NCBI GenBank assembly: GCA_029552245.1 | Contig: JAKPDW010000025.1 | Span: forward strand, 62,001 to 126,000 | Length of the DNA stretch: 64,000 nucleotides | DNA from: Deltaproteobacteria bacterium | GTDB taxonomy: Bacteria > Desulfobacterota > Desulfomonilia > UBA1062 | Reading direction: 5' to 3' | Position numbers and translations under genes: made by a program | Part shown: piece by piece, positions 43,676 through 52,317 of the stretch | How positions within the stretch are numbered: position 1 is the first letter of the stretch | How the letters are laid out: each line of letters opens with the position of its first letter | Notes under the pieces: generated by a model | The model's input: the letters and a program-made list of their open reading frames with translations, nothing else | The model's database searches: none | What the model was told of the DNA's origin: nothing

Positions 43676-45235
43676 TCATTCCCTTGCGAGAGGGCCCGCG
43701 TCGCCTCCGCGCGGTGCGTGATCGCGAGAAGAGGGGCACTGTTCACCGGGGCTCTTGCCCGACAAGGCGTCGTCAAGGCGTGCACGTCTCCTCCCGAGGC
43801 GCCATGCCCTCAGGAACAAGGCCCAAGAGAGCCACAGGCACACCACGGCGAAGGGTACTGCCAGAAGTTTCGGCCAGACGAGGACGGCGGCCGCCAGGGC
43901 CAGGAGCACAACTCCGGAGGCGAGGGTGATGGTCGTCTCCACCGATCCCAGGGCGCGTCTCCCGCTGATCGCCGCCTCCACGACATTGCCGAGCCTCATG
44001 ACCCCAACGCCTGCCTTGCCTAGGGACCCCCGTCGCCTGCCCCTGATGCCCGCTCCGCCCAGCCTCCGGCGGGTGGGCCGTCGGCCTGCCAGGCAGACTT
44101 TCCTGCCCCCGGAGAGAACCACCTCGGTGGATCGCGACAGGTCCTCCACGTACATGCGCTCCATCGCCTGGGCGAAGGCCTCGTTCTCGACCGCGACATC
44201 GAGCTCGTAGTTGCCCACCCAGCTCGACACGTTGAGGTTCGACGACCCGATCCTCGCCCACCGGCCGTCCGCAACGGCGGTCTTCGCGTGGAGCATGGGG
44301 CCGTTCCACTCGAACACGCGCACCCCCGCCTCCAGGAGTGTCTGGTACCCCGCCCGGGAGAGGGCCCGAACGACTGGGATGTCCGTGGTGCCGGGGACGA
44401 GAAGCCTCACGTCCACACCGTCCATGGCCGCGGCCTTGAGCGCCTGGACGTAAGGGGGCAGGCCCAGGAAGTAGGCGTCGGTCAGCCACAGGGTCGAGCG
44501 CGCAAGAGCCGCCACGAGCTGGTCCAGCCTGTAGAGTCCCGTGGTGTACGGTGCGGTGGCGATGACCTGCAGGGTGACCTCTCCCGTGGGGTGGATGGAC
44601 GCCGGGTCGGGGATCTCCTCGTCGGGAAGGGGCGGCCCCATGGTCGCCCACACGTCGGCGAAGGCCTGGTCGATGTCCGCGACCGCCGGGCCGGTTATGG
44701 CGACGCCGGTGTCCCTCCATGGCTCTATGGCTCGAGACGGGTCACCCTGCCATGCGCTGCCGATGCACAGGCCCGAGACGAACCCTATGCGGCCGTCGAC
44801 GGAGAGCGACTTGCGGTGGTTGCGGACGACCCAGCCGAAGGGTTCGTCCAGGCGCGGCGGGTTGAAACACCGGACATCGACGCCCGCCTTTCTGAGGGTG
44901 TCCCAGAACCTGCCGGAAGCCCTTCCGAACGATCCCATCCAGTCGTAGACGAGGCGGACCTTCACCCCCTGCCTTGCCTTGTCGGCCATGACCTCCGCGA
45001 ACATCCTGCCCGCGGCGTCGTCCGTGATGAAGTAGTTCTCGAAGTGAACCCACAGGGATGCCGATGCAATGGCATCGATCCATGCAGGGTAGTTCTGCGT
45101 CGCGTCCTTGAGGAGGCGGATGCTGTTGCCCTCGACGAGTTGCGCGCCCGCCGCGCGCGAGAAGGCCTGCTCGGCCATGGCCCTCACCGAGGTGCTCGTC
45201 GAGGGGAAGGCGCGCAGGGGAAAGTGATGGCTCAT
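43676..45235 (-). CDS. Cardiolipin synthase-like phospholipase D protein
   Basis: This 519-residue protein has two HKD motifs: NHRKSLSVDGRIGFVSG (His140, Lys142, Asp147) and MLHAKTAVADG near residue 315. It is a PLD-superfamily phosphatidyltransferase, most likely making cardiolipin. The usual N-terminal helices are missing; instead two hydrophobic segments lie near the C-terminus (ITLASGVVLLALAAAVLVW and FAVVCLWLSWALFL). That reversed topology is uncommon. It lies convergent to the cytochrome operon. Confidence 0.88.
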   Translation of the reverse strand: MSHHFPLRAFPSTSTSVRAMAEQAFSRAAGAQLVEGNSIRLLKDATQNYPAWIDAIASASLWVHFENYFITDDAAGRMFAEVMADKARQGVKVRLVYDWMGSFGRASGRFWDTLRKAGVDVRCFNPPRLDEPFGWVVRNHRKSLSVDGRIGFVSGLCIGSAWQGDPSRAIEPWRDTGVAITGPAVADIDQAFADVWATMGPPLPDEEIPDPASIHPTGEVTLQVIATAPYTTGLYRLDQLVAALARSTLWLTDAYFLGLPPYVQALKAAAMDGVDVRLLVPGTTDIPVVRALSRAGYQTLLEAGVRVFEWNGPMLHAKTAVADGRWARIGSSNLNVSSWVGNYELDVAVENEAFAQAMERMYVEDLSRSTEVVLSGGRKVCLAGRRPTRRRLGGAGIRGRRRGSLGKAGVGVMRLGNVVEAAISGRRALGSVETTITLASGVVLLALAAAVLVWPKLLAVPFAVVCLWLSWALFLRAWRLGRRRARLDDALSGKSPGEQCPSSRDHAPRGGDAGPLARE

Positions 45236-45697
45236 GGTGGCGAGTCTACCAGCACCGGCGAGGTCGCGTCTACAGGTTCAAACGGCGAGGGATCCCGGGG
45301 CCGAAGGCGCGTCTCGGCCAGCTGCATGGATGCGACCTGTCGCGCGCGGCTCGATGGGGTGATGAAGGGGTGGTATGAACACGTGTTCTCCATGCCGACG
45401 AAGTGGATACGAGATCGTGACCTGCGAAGAGGGGGATCAAGGCCTGCTCGAGAGCCCTGAGCGGGAAGACCGAGGCGGACGAGAGCGTTAAAAGCGGGTG
45501 TCGATGCCTCACCTCATGCCCCATGCCGCCTCCCCTTTCGAACCACGCCATGGGGCCATCGTCACCCCGAAGGGGTTTCCCTGGGGGTCCGACAACGTGG
45601 TCCCCTCACGAGCCCATGCACAGGGTTCAGCTTCGGGGCGTCGATCAACCGTGATCGTCCGGTGTATTTCCCCCACCCGTTTTTCGATGGGCAGGGT
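45236..45697. other. 462-nt intergenic region; possible relic of a VOC-family gene
   Basis: No intact gene is seen. On the minus strand around 45560-45600 the translation contains TLSDPQGNPFGV, which resembles the last strand of glyoxalase/bleomycin-resistance (VOC) proteins, but the frame upstream of it has no support. It may be a decayed gene. Confidence 0.25.
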
Positions 45698-46624
45698 TCA
45701 CCTGGGGGGCTCGCCTTGATCCCCGGCATCCGGCGGTCCTTCCCGTGGGTCGCCGGGCGCTTCCCCGCCTTCGGGCTCTCCGTCTCGGGCTGCATCCTGT
45801 TCGCTTGGGCTGTCGAGCCCTGGTTCCTCCGTCGACCGGTCGGGAGAGGCCGCTCCCTGGGTGTCTTCCAGGGTGGGCTCGGCAAGGGGCTCCGGTTCTT
45901 GGGGTGCGGACATGACCTCCACGTACTCGGGGATCACGATACCCCGCGCGAGCATGATCCTGTATATCCTCCGGGCCCTGTTCTCCACGAAGCGCGAGCT
46001 CCCGGTGGGGCTGTATCTGATCGGATTCGGAAGCACCGCTGCGAGGCGTGCCGCCTCCATCGGCGTTATGCTCGAGGCCGGTTTCCCGAAATACCTTCTC
46101 GATGCGGCCTCGATCCCGAAGATGCCCGGCCCCCACTCTGCGTAATTGAGGTAGAGCTCCACGATGCGCCGCTTCTTGAGGGTGCGTTCCAGGCGCCAGG
46201 TGTATATGGCCTCCCGTATCTTCCGTACCGGGTTCTTGGAAGGCGACAGGAAGAGGTTCTTTGCGAGCTGCTGGCTTATGGTCGACCCCCCTGCCTTGAG
46301 CCTGCGTTCCCGGATATCCTTCTCGAGGGCGTTCTGCATGGCCTCGAAGTCGAACCCCTCGTGTCTCCAGAACTTGTCGTCTTCGGCGATGATCACCGCC
46401 TTGACGACATAGGGCGATATGGCCCTCAGGGGCACGTAGGTGTGCCTGATCTTCACGTCCACGCCCTGGCGCCGCCACTGGCGTTGCCTGTATTCCATGA
46501 AGGCGCTCTTTTCGGGGTGTCTCTTGGCGAGGGCTCCCACATCAGGGTACACGAAGGCGGAAAGGATATAGAGGATGGTGATGAGAAAGGCCGCGAGGAC
46601 GAGCTTGAACAGTCTGGTCGTCAT
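45698..46624 (-). CDS. mtgA: Monofunctional biosynthetic peptidoglycan transglycosylase (GT51)
   Basis: This 308-residue protein has one N-terminal membrane helix and a GT51 domain with catalytic Glu81 in AEDDKFWRHEGFD and the motifs GGSTISQQLAKNL, RIVELYLNYAEWG and AARLAAVLPNP. It polymerises lipid II. Unusually, about 70 residues after the domain form a low-complexity acidic and proline-rich tail (EPEPLAEPTLED). ATG 46624 is the only sensible start. Confidence 0.93.
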   Translation of the reverse strand: MTTRLFKLVLAAFLITILYILSAFVYPDVGALAKRHPEKSAFMEYRQRQWRRQGVDVKIRHTYVPLRAISPYVVKAVIIAEDDKFWRHEGFDFEAMQNALEKDIRERRLKAGGSTISQQLAKNLFLSPSKNPVRKIREAIYTWRLERTLKKRRIVELYLNYAEWGPGIFGIEAASRRYFGKPASSITPMEAARLAAVLPNPIRYSPTGSSRFVENRARRIYRIMLARGIVIPEYVEVMSAPQEPEPLAEPTLEDTQGAASPDRSTEEPGLDSPSEQDAARDGEPEGGEAPGDPREGPPDAGDQGEPPR

Positions 46625-46671
46625 GAAACACAGCTCCCCGAGGCAGGGTCTCGGCCTGCCGGACCTTACGA

Positions 46672-46701
46672 GTCATAGATCATGGCCTGCTCCCATGACA
46701 A
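46672..46701 (-). promoter_or_regulatory. Possible promoter for mtgA
   Basis: TTGTCA (46701-46696), 18 nt, and TATGAC (46677-46672) on the minus strand lie about 50 nt before the start. The match is moderate. Confidence 0.4.
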
Positions 46702-47115
46702 GGAAATCTTTCGAGGAGGCTCGCCATGGGGCCCCCTGTACATCCACGTGCATGCCCCTTTGGGTCTGTTCACTGCCTCTGCCTGCACGCCCCGGGGGTT
46801 CGATGACGTCGGCGGGGCGCGGCCAAGGGGAGCTCGAAGGCCCTTCCCGCCACGATCCCCGGGTGCCCGGCGGCGGCCCGGTCCCCATCGCACCGGATGT
46901 ATGCCGAGCTCGGTGCAAGAGGGCGGGCTCGGCATCGACGTCCCTCCACCCCTCGGGGGCCTGAGTGCACGTGCAGCCGTGTTGTCAGGCACGGCCATGC
47001 CCGGGTCTCGTCTCTCCGCTGAGGTGGCGTCCGAGATCGGGGATCGAGAGGGGCAGGTCGGGTGGGCTCAGGTGCGCCGGCGGTGTGCCCGGGAGAGGAT
47101 TGTCCGCTCCGGGTG
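46702..47115. other. Intergenic region with a stem-loop, no gene recognised
   Basis: The 414-nt stretch has no supported frame. It contains the inverted repeat TGCCGAGC (46902-46909) and GCTCGGCA (46927-46934) about 170 nt beyond the end of the minus-strand Memo-family gene. Confidence 0.4.
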
Positions 47116-47937
47116 TCAGCGTATGAGGGCTGCCAGGTATCCCACCACGGACGAGTTGTCCCCGGTCACGTGCCCCGAGTGGGCGTACCTGAGCACCCGA
47201 GATGTGGTCCTGCCCAGGAGTTTTGCATAGATCATGGCCGTAAGAATCGGCCCGCCGCCGCAGGCCTCGACCTCCGAGCGATCGAGCGCCTTGGAAAGGC
47301 TGGTGATGTCGAACGACTCTAGGTACTTGGCAACGGCGAGATCCATGCGCTCGGCCGTGGCCGATCGATGGAAGTGGGAAAGGTCAGAGCTTGCGACCAC
47401 CAGGGTGTCCTCGGGGGAAAGGACGGCCTCGTGCAGCGCCCTTGCCACGGATTCGCACACGTCTGCGTCCTGGCTGCCCATGATGAGCGGGCAGAGCTTG
47501 AAGCTGCCGAGCGTGACCTGGAGAAAGGGAAGCTGTATTTCGAGTGCGTGCTCCCGTGCGTGCGGCCGGGTGTCGTCGGTGAACACCGGCCATTCGAGCA
47601 GTTCGGAGCAGAGGGCCTCGTCCACCTCTATCCTCCCGAGCGGCGTCTCGTAGGCCCCGCTCGGCCACACCGACACCGAGGGGAACGCCACCCTGTGCGA
47701 GGGGCTTATGACCACCACCGTAGTGTAGGAAAGGCCTTCCACCGCCTTGTAGGCAAAGGCGGCGACCGGCCCGGAGTAGAGGTATCCCGCATGGGGCGAC
47801 ACGAGCGCGACCGGCTTGCCTTCGGGCGGCTCGACGCACGCGCTGTCGAGGTAGCGCCTGATGTCCCTCCTCAGGGACTCGGGATCGCCGGGGTACCAGC
47901 TCCCCGCGATCACGGCTTTCCGAACCGGTCCCTCCAT
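47116..47937 (-). CDS. amrB: AmmeMemoRadiSam system protein B (Memo family)
   Basis: This 273-residue protein is a Memo-family member: SPHAGYLYSG near the start, then SSDLSHFH and CGGGPI metal/active-site segments, and the ending RYAHSGHVTGD. AmrB is usually found with AmrA and a radical-SAM enzyme; neither partner is adjacent here. The fold is related to class III extradiol dioxygenases, and Memo reduces or oxidises copper/iron centres, but the bacterial reaction is not settled. It lies downstream of argC on the same strand. Confidence 0.88.
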   Translation of the reverse strand: MEGPVRKAVIAGSWYPGDPESLRRDIRRYLDSACVEPPEGKPVALVSPHAGYLYSGPVAAFAYKAVEGLSYTTVVVISPSHRVAFPSVSVWPSGAYETPLGRIEVDEALCSELLEWPVFTDDTRPHAREHALEIQLPFLQVTLGSFKLCPLIMGSQDADVCESVARALHEAVLSPEDTLVVASSDLSHFHRSATAERMDLAVAKYLESFDITSLSKALDRSEVEACGGGPILTAMIYAKLLGRTTSRVLRYAHSGHVTGDNSSVVGYLAALIR

Positions 47938-48063
47938 GGTGCGCCTCCGAGAGGCCGGGCCCTCGCAAGCAATCCCCGTTGTCGTGGGGCGTTCCTCAGG
48001 CCCCCGAATCGCCGTTGGTCCTCCTTGCGGAGCCTGGGCCCGTGATAGGTTGTGCCAGGAACA

Positions 48064-49092
48064 TTAAGGGTAGAGGGGAAGCGAGTCAAGGCCCAAGGTC
48101 TCCTCGAGGCCGAACATGAGGTTCATGCACTGTACGGCCTGGCCCGAGGCCCCCTTGGTCAGGTTGTCGATGACGCTCACGATGGTGGCGCGGGGTCTGG
48201 ACGGGTGCTTTGCGACGAAGATGAGACACCGGTTCGTGCCCCGCACGTCCTTGGTGGACGGAGGCTCGTCCACGACACTGACGAACGGCGACCCCAGGTA
48301 GAAACGCTCGAGGCAGCCCTTCAGCTCGGCTTCGTCCGCCGTCGTGCCCACGTAGATCGTGGAGAGCATCCCCCTGCTCATGGGCACGAGGTGCGGGGTG
48401 AACTCGATGGTCACCGGGGCGCCCGCGGCCATGGCCAGCTCCTGCTCTATCTCGGGGATGTGGCGGTGTGAGCGGCCCACCTTGTAGGCGGAGAACGATT
48501 CGCCGACCTCGCAGATGTGCGACCTGAGGCTCAGGCCCCTGCCGGCGCCGGACACCCCGCTCTTGCTGTCGACCACGATGCCGTCCTTGTCTATGAGACC
48601 TTCCCGCAAGAGGGGCACCAGGGGCAAAAGGACGCTCGTGGGGTAGCAACCCGGGTTCGCCACCAGACCTGCGTGCCTGATGAGATCCCGGTATATCTCG
48701 CAGAGGCCGTAGACGGCCTTTCCGAGGAGCTCGGGACAGGAATGCTCCTGGTACCATGCCCGGTAGACCGACACGTCTCTCAACCTGAAATCGGCGCTCA
48801 GATCCACGACCTTCACGAACGGCGCGATCCCGGCCACGAACTCCATGCTCGCGCCGTGAGGCAGGCAGCTGAACACGATGTCGCAGCGGTTCCTTACCGT
48901 TTCCTCGTCGAACTCCTCGAGAGGGATGTCGAGAGAGCCCCTGAAGAAGGTGAGGACGTCCGCAAGGGCTTTCCCGTTGTACTGCCTCGACGAGCAGTAG
49001 ACGATCCTTGCCTGCGGGTGCAGGTAAAGGATCCTCAGGAGTTCCGCACCGGTATATCCCGTTGCCCCCAGGATTCCGACGGAAAGAGACAA
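48064..49092 (-). CDS. argC: N-acetyl-gamma-glutamyl-phosphate reductase
   Basis: This 342-residue NADPH enzyme does the third arginine step, between ArgB and ArgD encoded 40 kb away. GILGATGYTGAELLR at the N-terminus binds the nucleotide, and the catalytic Cys is in NPGCYPTS. It starts 7 nt after the rpsI stop, so it belongs to the rplM-rpsI operon, a familiar arrangement in deltaproteobacteria. Confidence 0.95.
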   Translation of the reverse strand: MSLSVGILGATGYTGAELLRILYLHPQARIVYCSSRQYNGKALADVLTFFRGSLDIPLEEFDEETVRNRCDIVFSCLPHGASMEFVAGIAPFVKVVDLSADFRLRDVSVYRAWYQEHSCPELLGKAVYGLCEIYRDLIRHAGLVANPGCYPTSVLLPLVPLLREGLIDKDGIVVDSKSGVSGAGRGLSLRSHICEVGESFSAYKVGRSHRHIPEIEQELAMAAGAPVTIEFTPHLVPMSRGMLSTIYVGTTADEAELKGCLERFYLGSPFVSVVDEPPSTKDVRGTNRCLIFVAKHPSRPRATIVSVIDNLTKGASGQAVQCMNLMFGLEETLGLDSLPLYP

Positions 49093-49099
49093 GGAAGCG

Positions 49100-49492
49100 C
49101 TACCTCTTGGAGAACTGCGGTCTTTTGCGCGCCTTGTGGAGGCCGTACATCTTGCGTTCCACCATGCGGGGATCGCGGGTGAGGAAACCCGCGGCCTTGA
49201 GCTTGGGACGGAACCTGTCTATGTCGAACGCCGCGAGCGCCCGCGAGATCCCGTGGCGGATGGCTTCCGCCTGGCCGGAGATCCCTCCTCCGCTCACGGT
49301 GGCGTAGACGTCGAACTGGTCGACGGTGTCCGTGATCTCGAAGGGTTTCCTGATGTTGAGTTCCAGCGTCTTCCTGGTGAAATACTCGTCCACGGGCTTC
49401 CCGTTGACGATCATCTCGCCCTTGCCGAGAGAGAGCCAGACCCTGGCTGTTGCGTTCTTCCTGCGGCCTGTTGCGTAGGACTTCTCTGCCAT
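49100..49492 (-). CDS. rpsI: 30S ribosomal protein S9
   Basis: This 130-residue protein has the S9 signature sequence ([19 protein letters not shown]) and the conserved basic end RKRPQFSKR, whose tail reaches the P-site tRNA. It is complete and ends just before argC. Confidence 0.97.
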   Translation of the reverse strand: MAEKSYATGRRKNATARVWLSLGKGEMIVNGKPVDEYFTRKTLELNIRKPFEITDTVDQFDVYATVSGGGISGQAEAIRHGISRALAAFDIDRFRPKLKAAGFLTRDPRMVERKMYGLHKARKRPQFSKR

Positions 49493-49503
49493 GGCGACCC
49501 CCC

Positions 49504-49932
49504 TCAGAGCGTGATCTGCCGAGGCTTCTGCGCCTCGTGCGGGTGTTCGGCGCCCGCGTAGACCTTGAGCTTCTTGAACATGGCCCTGCCGAGGTTGTTC
49601 TTGGGGAGCATGCCCCTCACCGCGTGCTTCACCACGTCTTCCGGCTTCTTCTGGAGGAGCTCTCGGGCCGTGGTGCTCTTGAGCCCTCCCATGTACCCGC
49701 TGTGCCGGTAGTACCGCTTCTGGTCCTGCTTGTTGCCGGTGAGCCTGACCTTGTCGGCGTTGATGATGATGACGAAGTCACCGACATCGCTGTGCATCGT
49801 GAACTCCGGCTTCGTCTTTCCCCTGAGGATGGATGCCGCTTTGACCGCGAGCTTTCCGAGCACCGCGTCCTTCGCGTCTATGAGCACCCACTCCCTTTCT
49901 ATCTCGCCCTTCTTCGCCTGAAAGGTTCCCAT
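49504..49932 (-). CDS. rplM: 50S ribosomal protein L13
   Basis: This 142-residue protein has ATG 49932 behind AAGGAG; an upstream in-frame TTG would leave no spacing. L13 motifs [28 protein letters not shown] and [13 protein letters not shown] are present. It leads the rplM-rpsI-argC operon. Confidence 0.97.
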   Translation of the reverse strand: MGTFQAKKGEIEREWVLIDAKDAVLGKLAVKAASILRGKTKPEFTMHSDVGDFVIIINADKVRLTGNKQDQKRYYRHSGYMGGLKSTTARELLQKKPEDVVKHAVRGMLPKNNLGRAMFKKLKVYAGAEHPHEAQKPRQITL

Positions 49933-49967
49933 TGAACGCAACTCCTTGGGTCGTCAAATAGGGCTCG

Positions 49968-49996
49968 GATATATCCGAAGACTTTCTCGATGTCAA
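49968..49996 (-). promoter_or_regulatory. Promoter of the rplM-rpsI-argC operon
   Basis: TTGACA (49996-49991), 17 nt, and TATATC (49973-49968) on the minus strand place the start about 30 nt before the L13 ATG. Confidence 0.75.
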
Positions 49997-50093
49997 GGGC
50001 CGATGCTGACGACCGTGAAGACCGGGCGAAGGGCGTACCGGAGAAGACGGTATCGCTTGACATGGTTGAGTGTTTTCAGTTCATTGTGTTCGT

Positions 50094-51044
50094 ATGGTCA
50101 TAGATGCGGTCGTGGTCGCGGGGGACGGCAAGGCCGCCCGCACGGTCTTCAAGAAGAACAAGGCCCTCCTGGATGTGGGCGGGAGGCCCATTCTCCGTCA
50201 CATCGTGGAGACCTTGAAGTCGTGCCGCGCCATTAGGCGCATCGTCGTGGTCGGGCCGAAGGATGCGTTCGACCCGATCATCGGCGACACGGGGGTCTTG
50301 GTGGTCCCCCAGAAGAGGAGCCTCGCAGAGAACGGGTGGGAGGGGTTCCTCCACACCTTGCCAGGCTATGCTTCCAAGCTCGATATCAGCGCCGAGCTCG
50401 TGGAGAGAAACTTCCACAAACAGGTCCTCTTCCTTTCAGGGGACATTCCCCTCCTCTGCAAGGAGGAGATAGAGGAGTTCCTCTCAGGGTGCGACTTCGA
50501 ACGGTACGACTACCTGGCGGGCATCACGTCGGAAGAGAGCCTGGAGGCGTTCGGGCCACGCAAGGGCAAACCGGGCATCAAGATGGCGACCTTCCACACG
50601 CGTGACGGGAACTTCAGGCAGAACAACCTGCACGTGGCAAGGCCGTTCGTTCTCCTCAACAGCATAGACCTCGTACTCAAGGCCTACGAGTACAGGTATC
50701 AGAAAAAGCTCGGCAACATCCTGCGCGCCCTCGTGGAGATCCTGCGCCTCGGCCCGGGGAAGGTGGGGGCCACGCTGCTGTTGTACCTGGTGCTCCAGCT
50801 GTCGGCGCTCTTTGGCGCCCTCGGGATGAACCGGGCCGCCCGGTGGGCGAGTTACCCCGTCACGAGGAATCAGATTGAAAGGGTCGTCTCCTCCCTCCTC
50901 GACGCCAGGTTCAAGCTCGTGGAGACGACCATCGGCGGTGCGGCCCTCGATGTAGACAACGAGAAGGATTACATGACGCTCTCGGTCATGTACCGGGACT
51001 GGGTGAACCTCATAAGGCAGAGGGCTCACCAGCGGGCGAAGTGA
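50094..51044 (+). CDS. MobA-like nucleotidyltransferase-fold protein
   Basis: This 316-residue protein has an N-terminal NTP-transferase signature (VIDAVVVAGDGKAARTVFKK) and FLSGDIPLLC, as in MobA and related enzymes. The C-terminal half contains a hydrophobic stretch (GATLLLYLVLQLSALFGALG), so it may sit at the membrane. The product is unknown. ATG 50094 matches the start of the conserved domain; the frame opens 24 nt earlier. It is divergent from rplM and overlaps the convergent DUF2804 gene by 19 nt. Confidence 0.75.
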   Translation: MVIDAVVVAGDGKAARTVFKKNKALLDVGGRPILRHIVETLKSCRAIRRIVVVGPKDAFDPIIGDTGVLVVPQKRSLAENGWEGFLHTLPGYASKLDISAELVERNFHKQVLFLSGDIPLLCKEEIEEFLSGCDFERYDYLAGITSEESLEAFGPRKGKPGIKMATFHTRDGNFRQNNLHVARPFVLLNSIDLVLKAYEYRYQKKLGNILRALVEILRLGPGKVGATLLLYLVLQLSALFGALGMNRAARWASYPVTRNQIERVVSSLLDARFKLVETTIGGAALDVDNEKDYMTLSVMYRDWVNLIRQRAHQRAK

Positions 51045-52021
51045 TCCTCGGCGAACCCGGGGCAGCCCGTTATGTCTATCGTTTCCCCTTGAGCGCTCGT
51101 GACGGTTCCAGAGAACGTCCCCACGAGCTGCGTGAACCGTGAGGCGACGAAGAAGGCGTTGACCTTCTCCCCCCTCTTGCCTTCGGGGAGGAACGAGAGG
51201 CGTACCCTGCCGTCGGACGAGCTGATTTCCCAGGGGGCCATGACGTCGTCGGGGTCGTACACGAAATCGACCGTGTCGACCTTGGTCATGGCGCCGTCTA
51301 TCCAGAAGGCGTTCTCGGTGAAGCTCGTCTCGTTGACCCCGCATGAGAGGTTCATGCCGTAGCTCCGCCCGTCGGGCAGGGTCCACGCGGTGGAAGCCCA
51401 GTTCCAGCACGTCTCCCTCCTCATGTAGCCGCACGTCCAGTCCTGGAGCGCGAGGCTCGACGGCGAGGAGAGCTCCGTGGTGCGACCCCCGAGCCTCAGC
51501 GTCCCCTTGACCCTCAGCGGGCTCGTCTTCTGGGTGTAGACCCACCTCGTGTAGCCCGCTCTGGTGCATATGCGCAGGGGAGCCGCGTGGGACGCTTCCA
51601 GTGAGAGCTCCACCTGGATGGCCCTGCTCGCGGCCTCGAACCTGTCCCGCGAGAGCCCTATGGACAGCCTGCCCGATGCATACCTGCTCGATGGGCTCTC
51701 AGGCGTGGGAGAGATGGACGCCCTCCGTGCACAACCGGGCGCGATGTCGCTCACCTCAACGAGTTCGTGGGTGCGCCTGTCGAAGACGTAGAGGAAGGCG
51801 CTCTCGAGGTACTTCAAGTCAACCACAGCCGCCGCCACGATGACCGACGGGTCGATCACGCCGAGGAAGTGGAACTGGTTCGCGATGAGACGCCTCAAGG
51901 GTCGTGGAATACGGAGGCCCATGGGTGTGCGCAGGTCATAGTCGAGGTAGTTGACCTCCTCGACCGGTTCAGCATAGATCCCCCACTGTATCCGGCCGTT
52001 GCCGTAGACGAGCCTCTCCAT
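51026..52021 (-). CDS. DUF2804 domain-containing protein
   Basis: This protein of 331 residues starts MERLVYGNGRIQWGIYAEPV and contains the family's central and C-terminal beta-rich segments (DWTCGYMRRETCWNWAS and GRSYGMNLSCGVNET). No signal peptide is seen. The family occurs in several proteobacterial and actinobacterial groups without an assigned function; a lipocalin-like or carotenoid-hydratase-like beta fold is possible. Confidence 0.78.
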   Translation of the reverse strand: MERLVYGNGRIQWGIYAEPVEEVNYLDYDLRTPMGLRIPRPLRRLIANQFHFLGVIDPSVIVAAAVVDLKYLESAFLYVFDRRTHELVEVSDIAPGCARRASISPTPESPSSRYASGRLSIGLSRDRFEAASRAIQVELSLEASHAAPLRICTRAGYTRWVYTQKTSPLRVKGTLRLGGRTTELSSPSSLALQDWTCGYMRRETCWNWASTAWTLPDGRSYGMNLSCGVNETSFTENAFWIDGAMTKVDTVDFVYDPDDVMAPWEISSSDGRVRLSFLPEGKRGEKVNAFFVASRFTQLVGTFSGTVTSAQGETIDITGCPGFAEDHFARW

Positions 52022-52317
52022 CTTCCGGACCTCCCCTCACGTGATCCCGGCGAGCACGGTACGCCCTCGGTGTCAGGTACCGAAACGCCGGTGAGCGACG
52101 CCCTTTCCCATCAATACGCGATGATGACCCGAGGATCAACCGGTTTGAAGAGCCCGGCCGGGCGGTCCAGCCTCATGCGACACGGGGGGTCGAGGCCTTT
52201 CGCGGGTGGTGAGGAGAAGCTCCGGGAAGGCCCACTTCCTGCCCTGATCCTTCCTGAAGCCCTGCACTCGTTCTGGGCTGCAGCCGAGTGCGCGGCAAGG
52301 CGCGCCGCGGCCGACTG

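Noticed and set aside
50057-50085. Promoter for the nucleotidyltransferase gene (TTGACA-17-TTCATT)
   Set aside because: The -35 is perfect but the -10 is poor, and it would give almost no leader; not strong enough to list.
52022-52317. Small minus-strand frame between HDOD and DUF2804 genes
   Set aside because: About 60 residues, rich in Arg and Pro, with no motif or ribosome-binding site.
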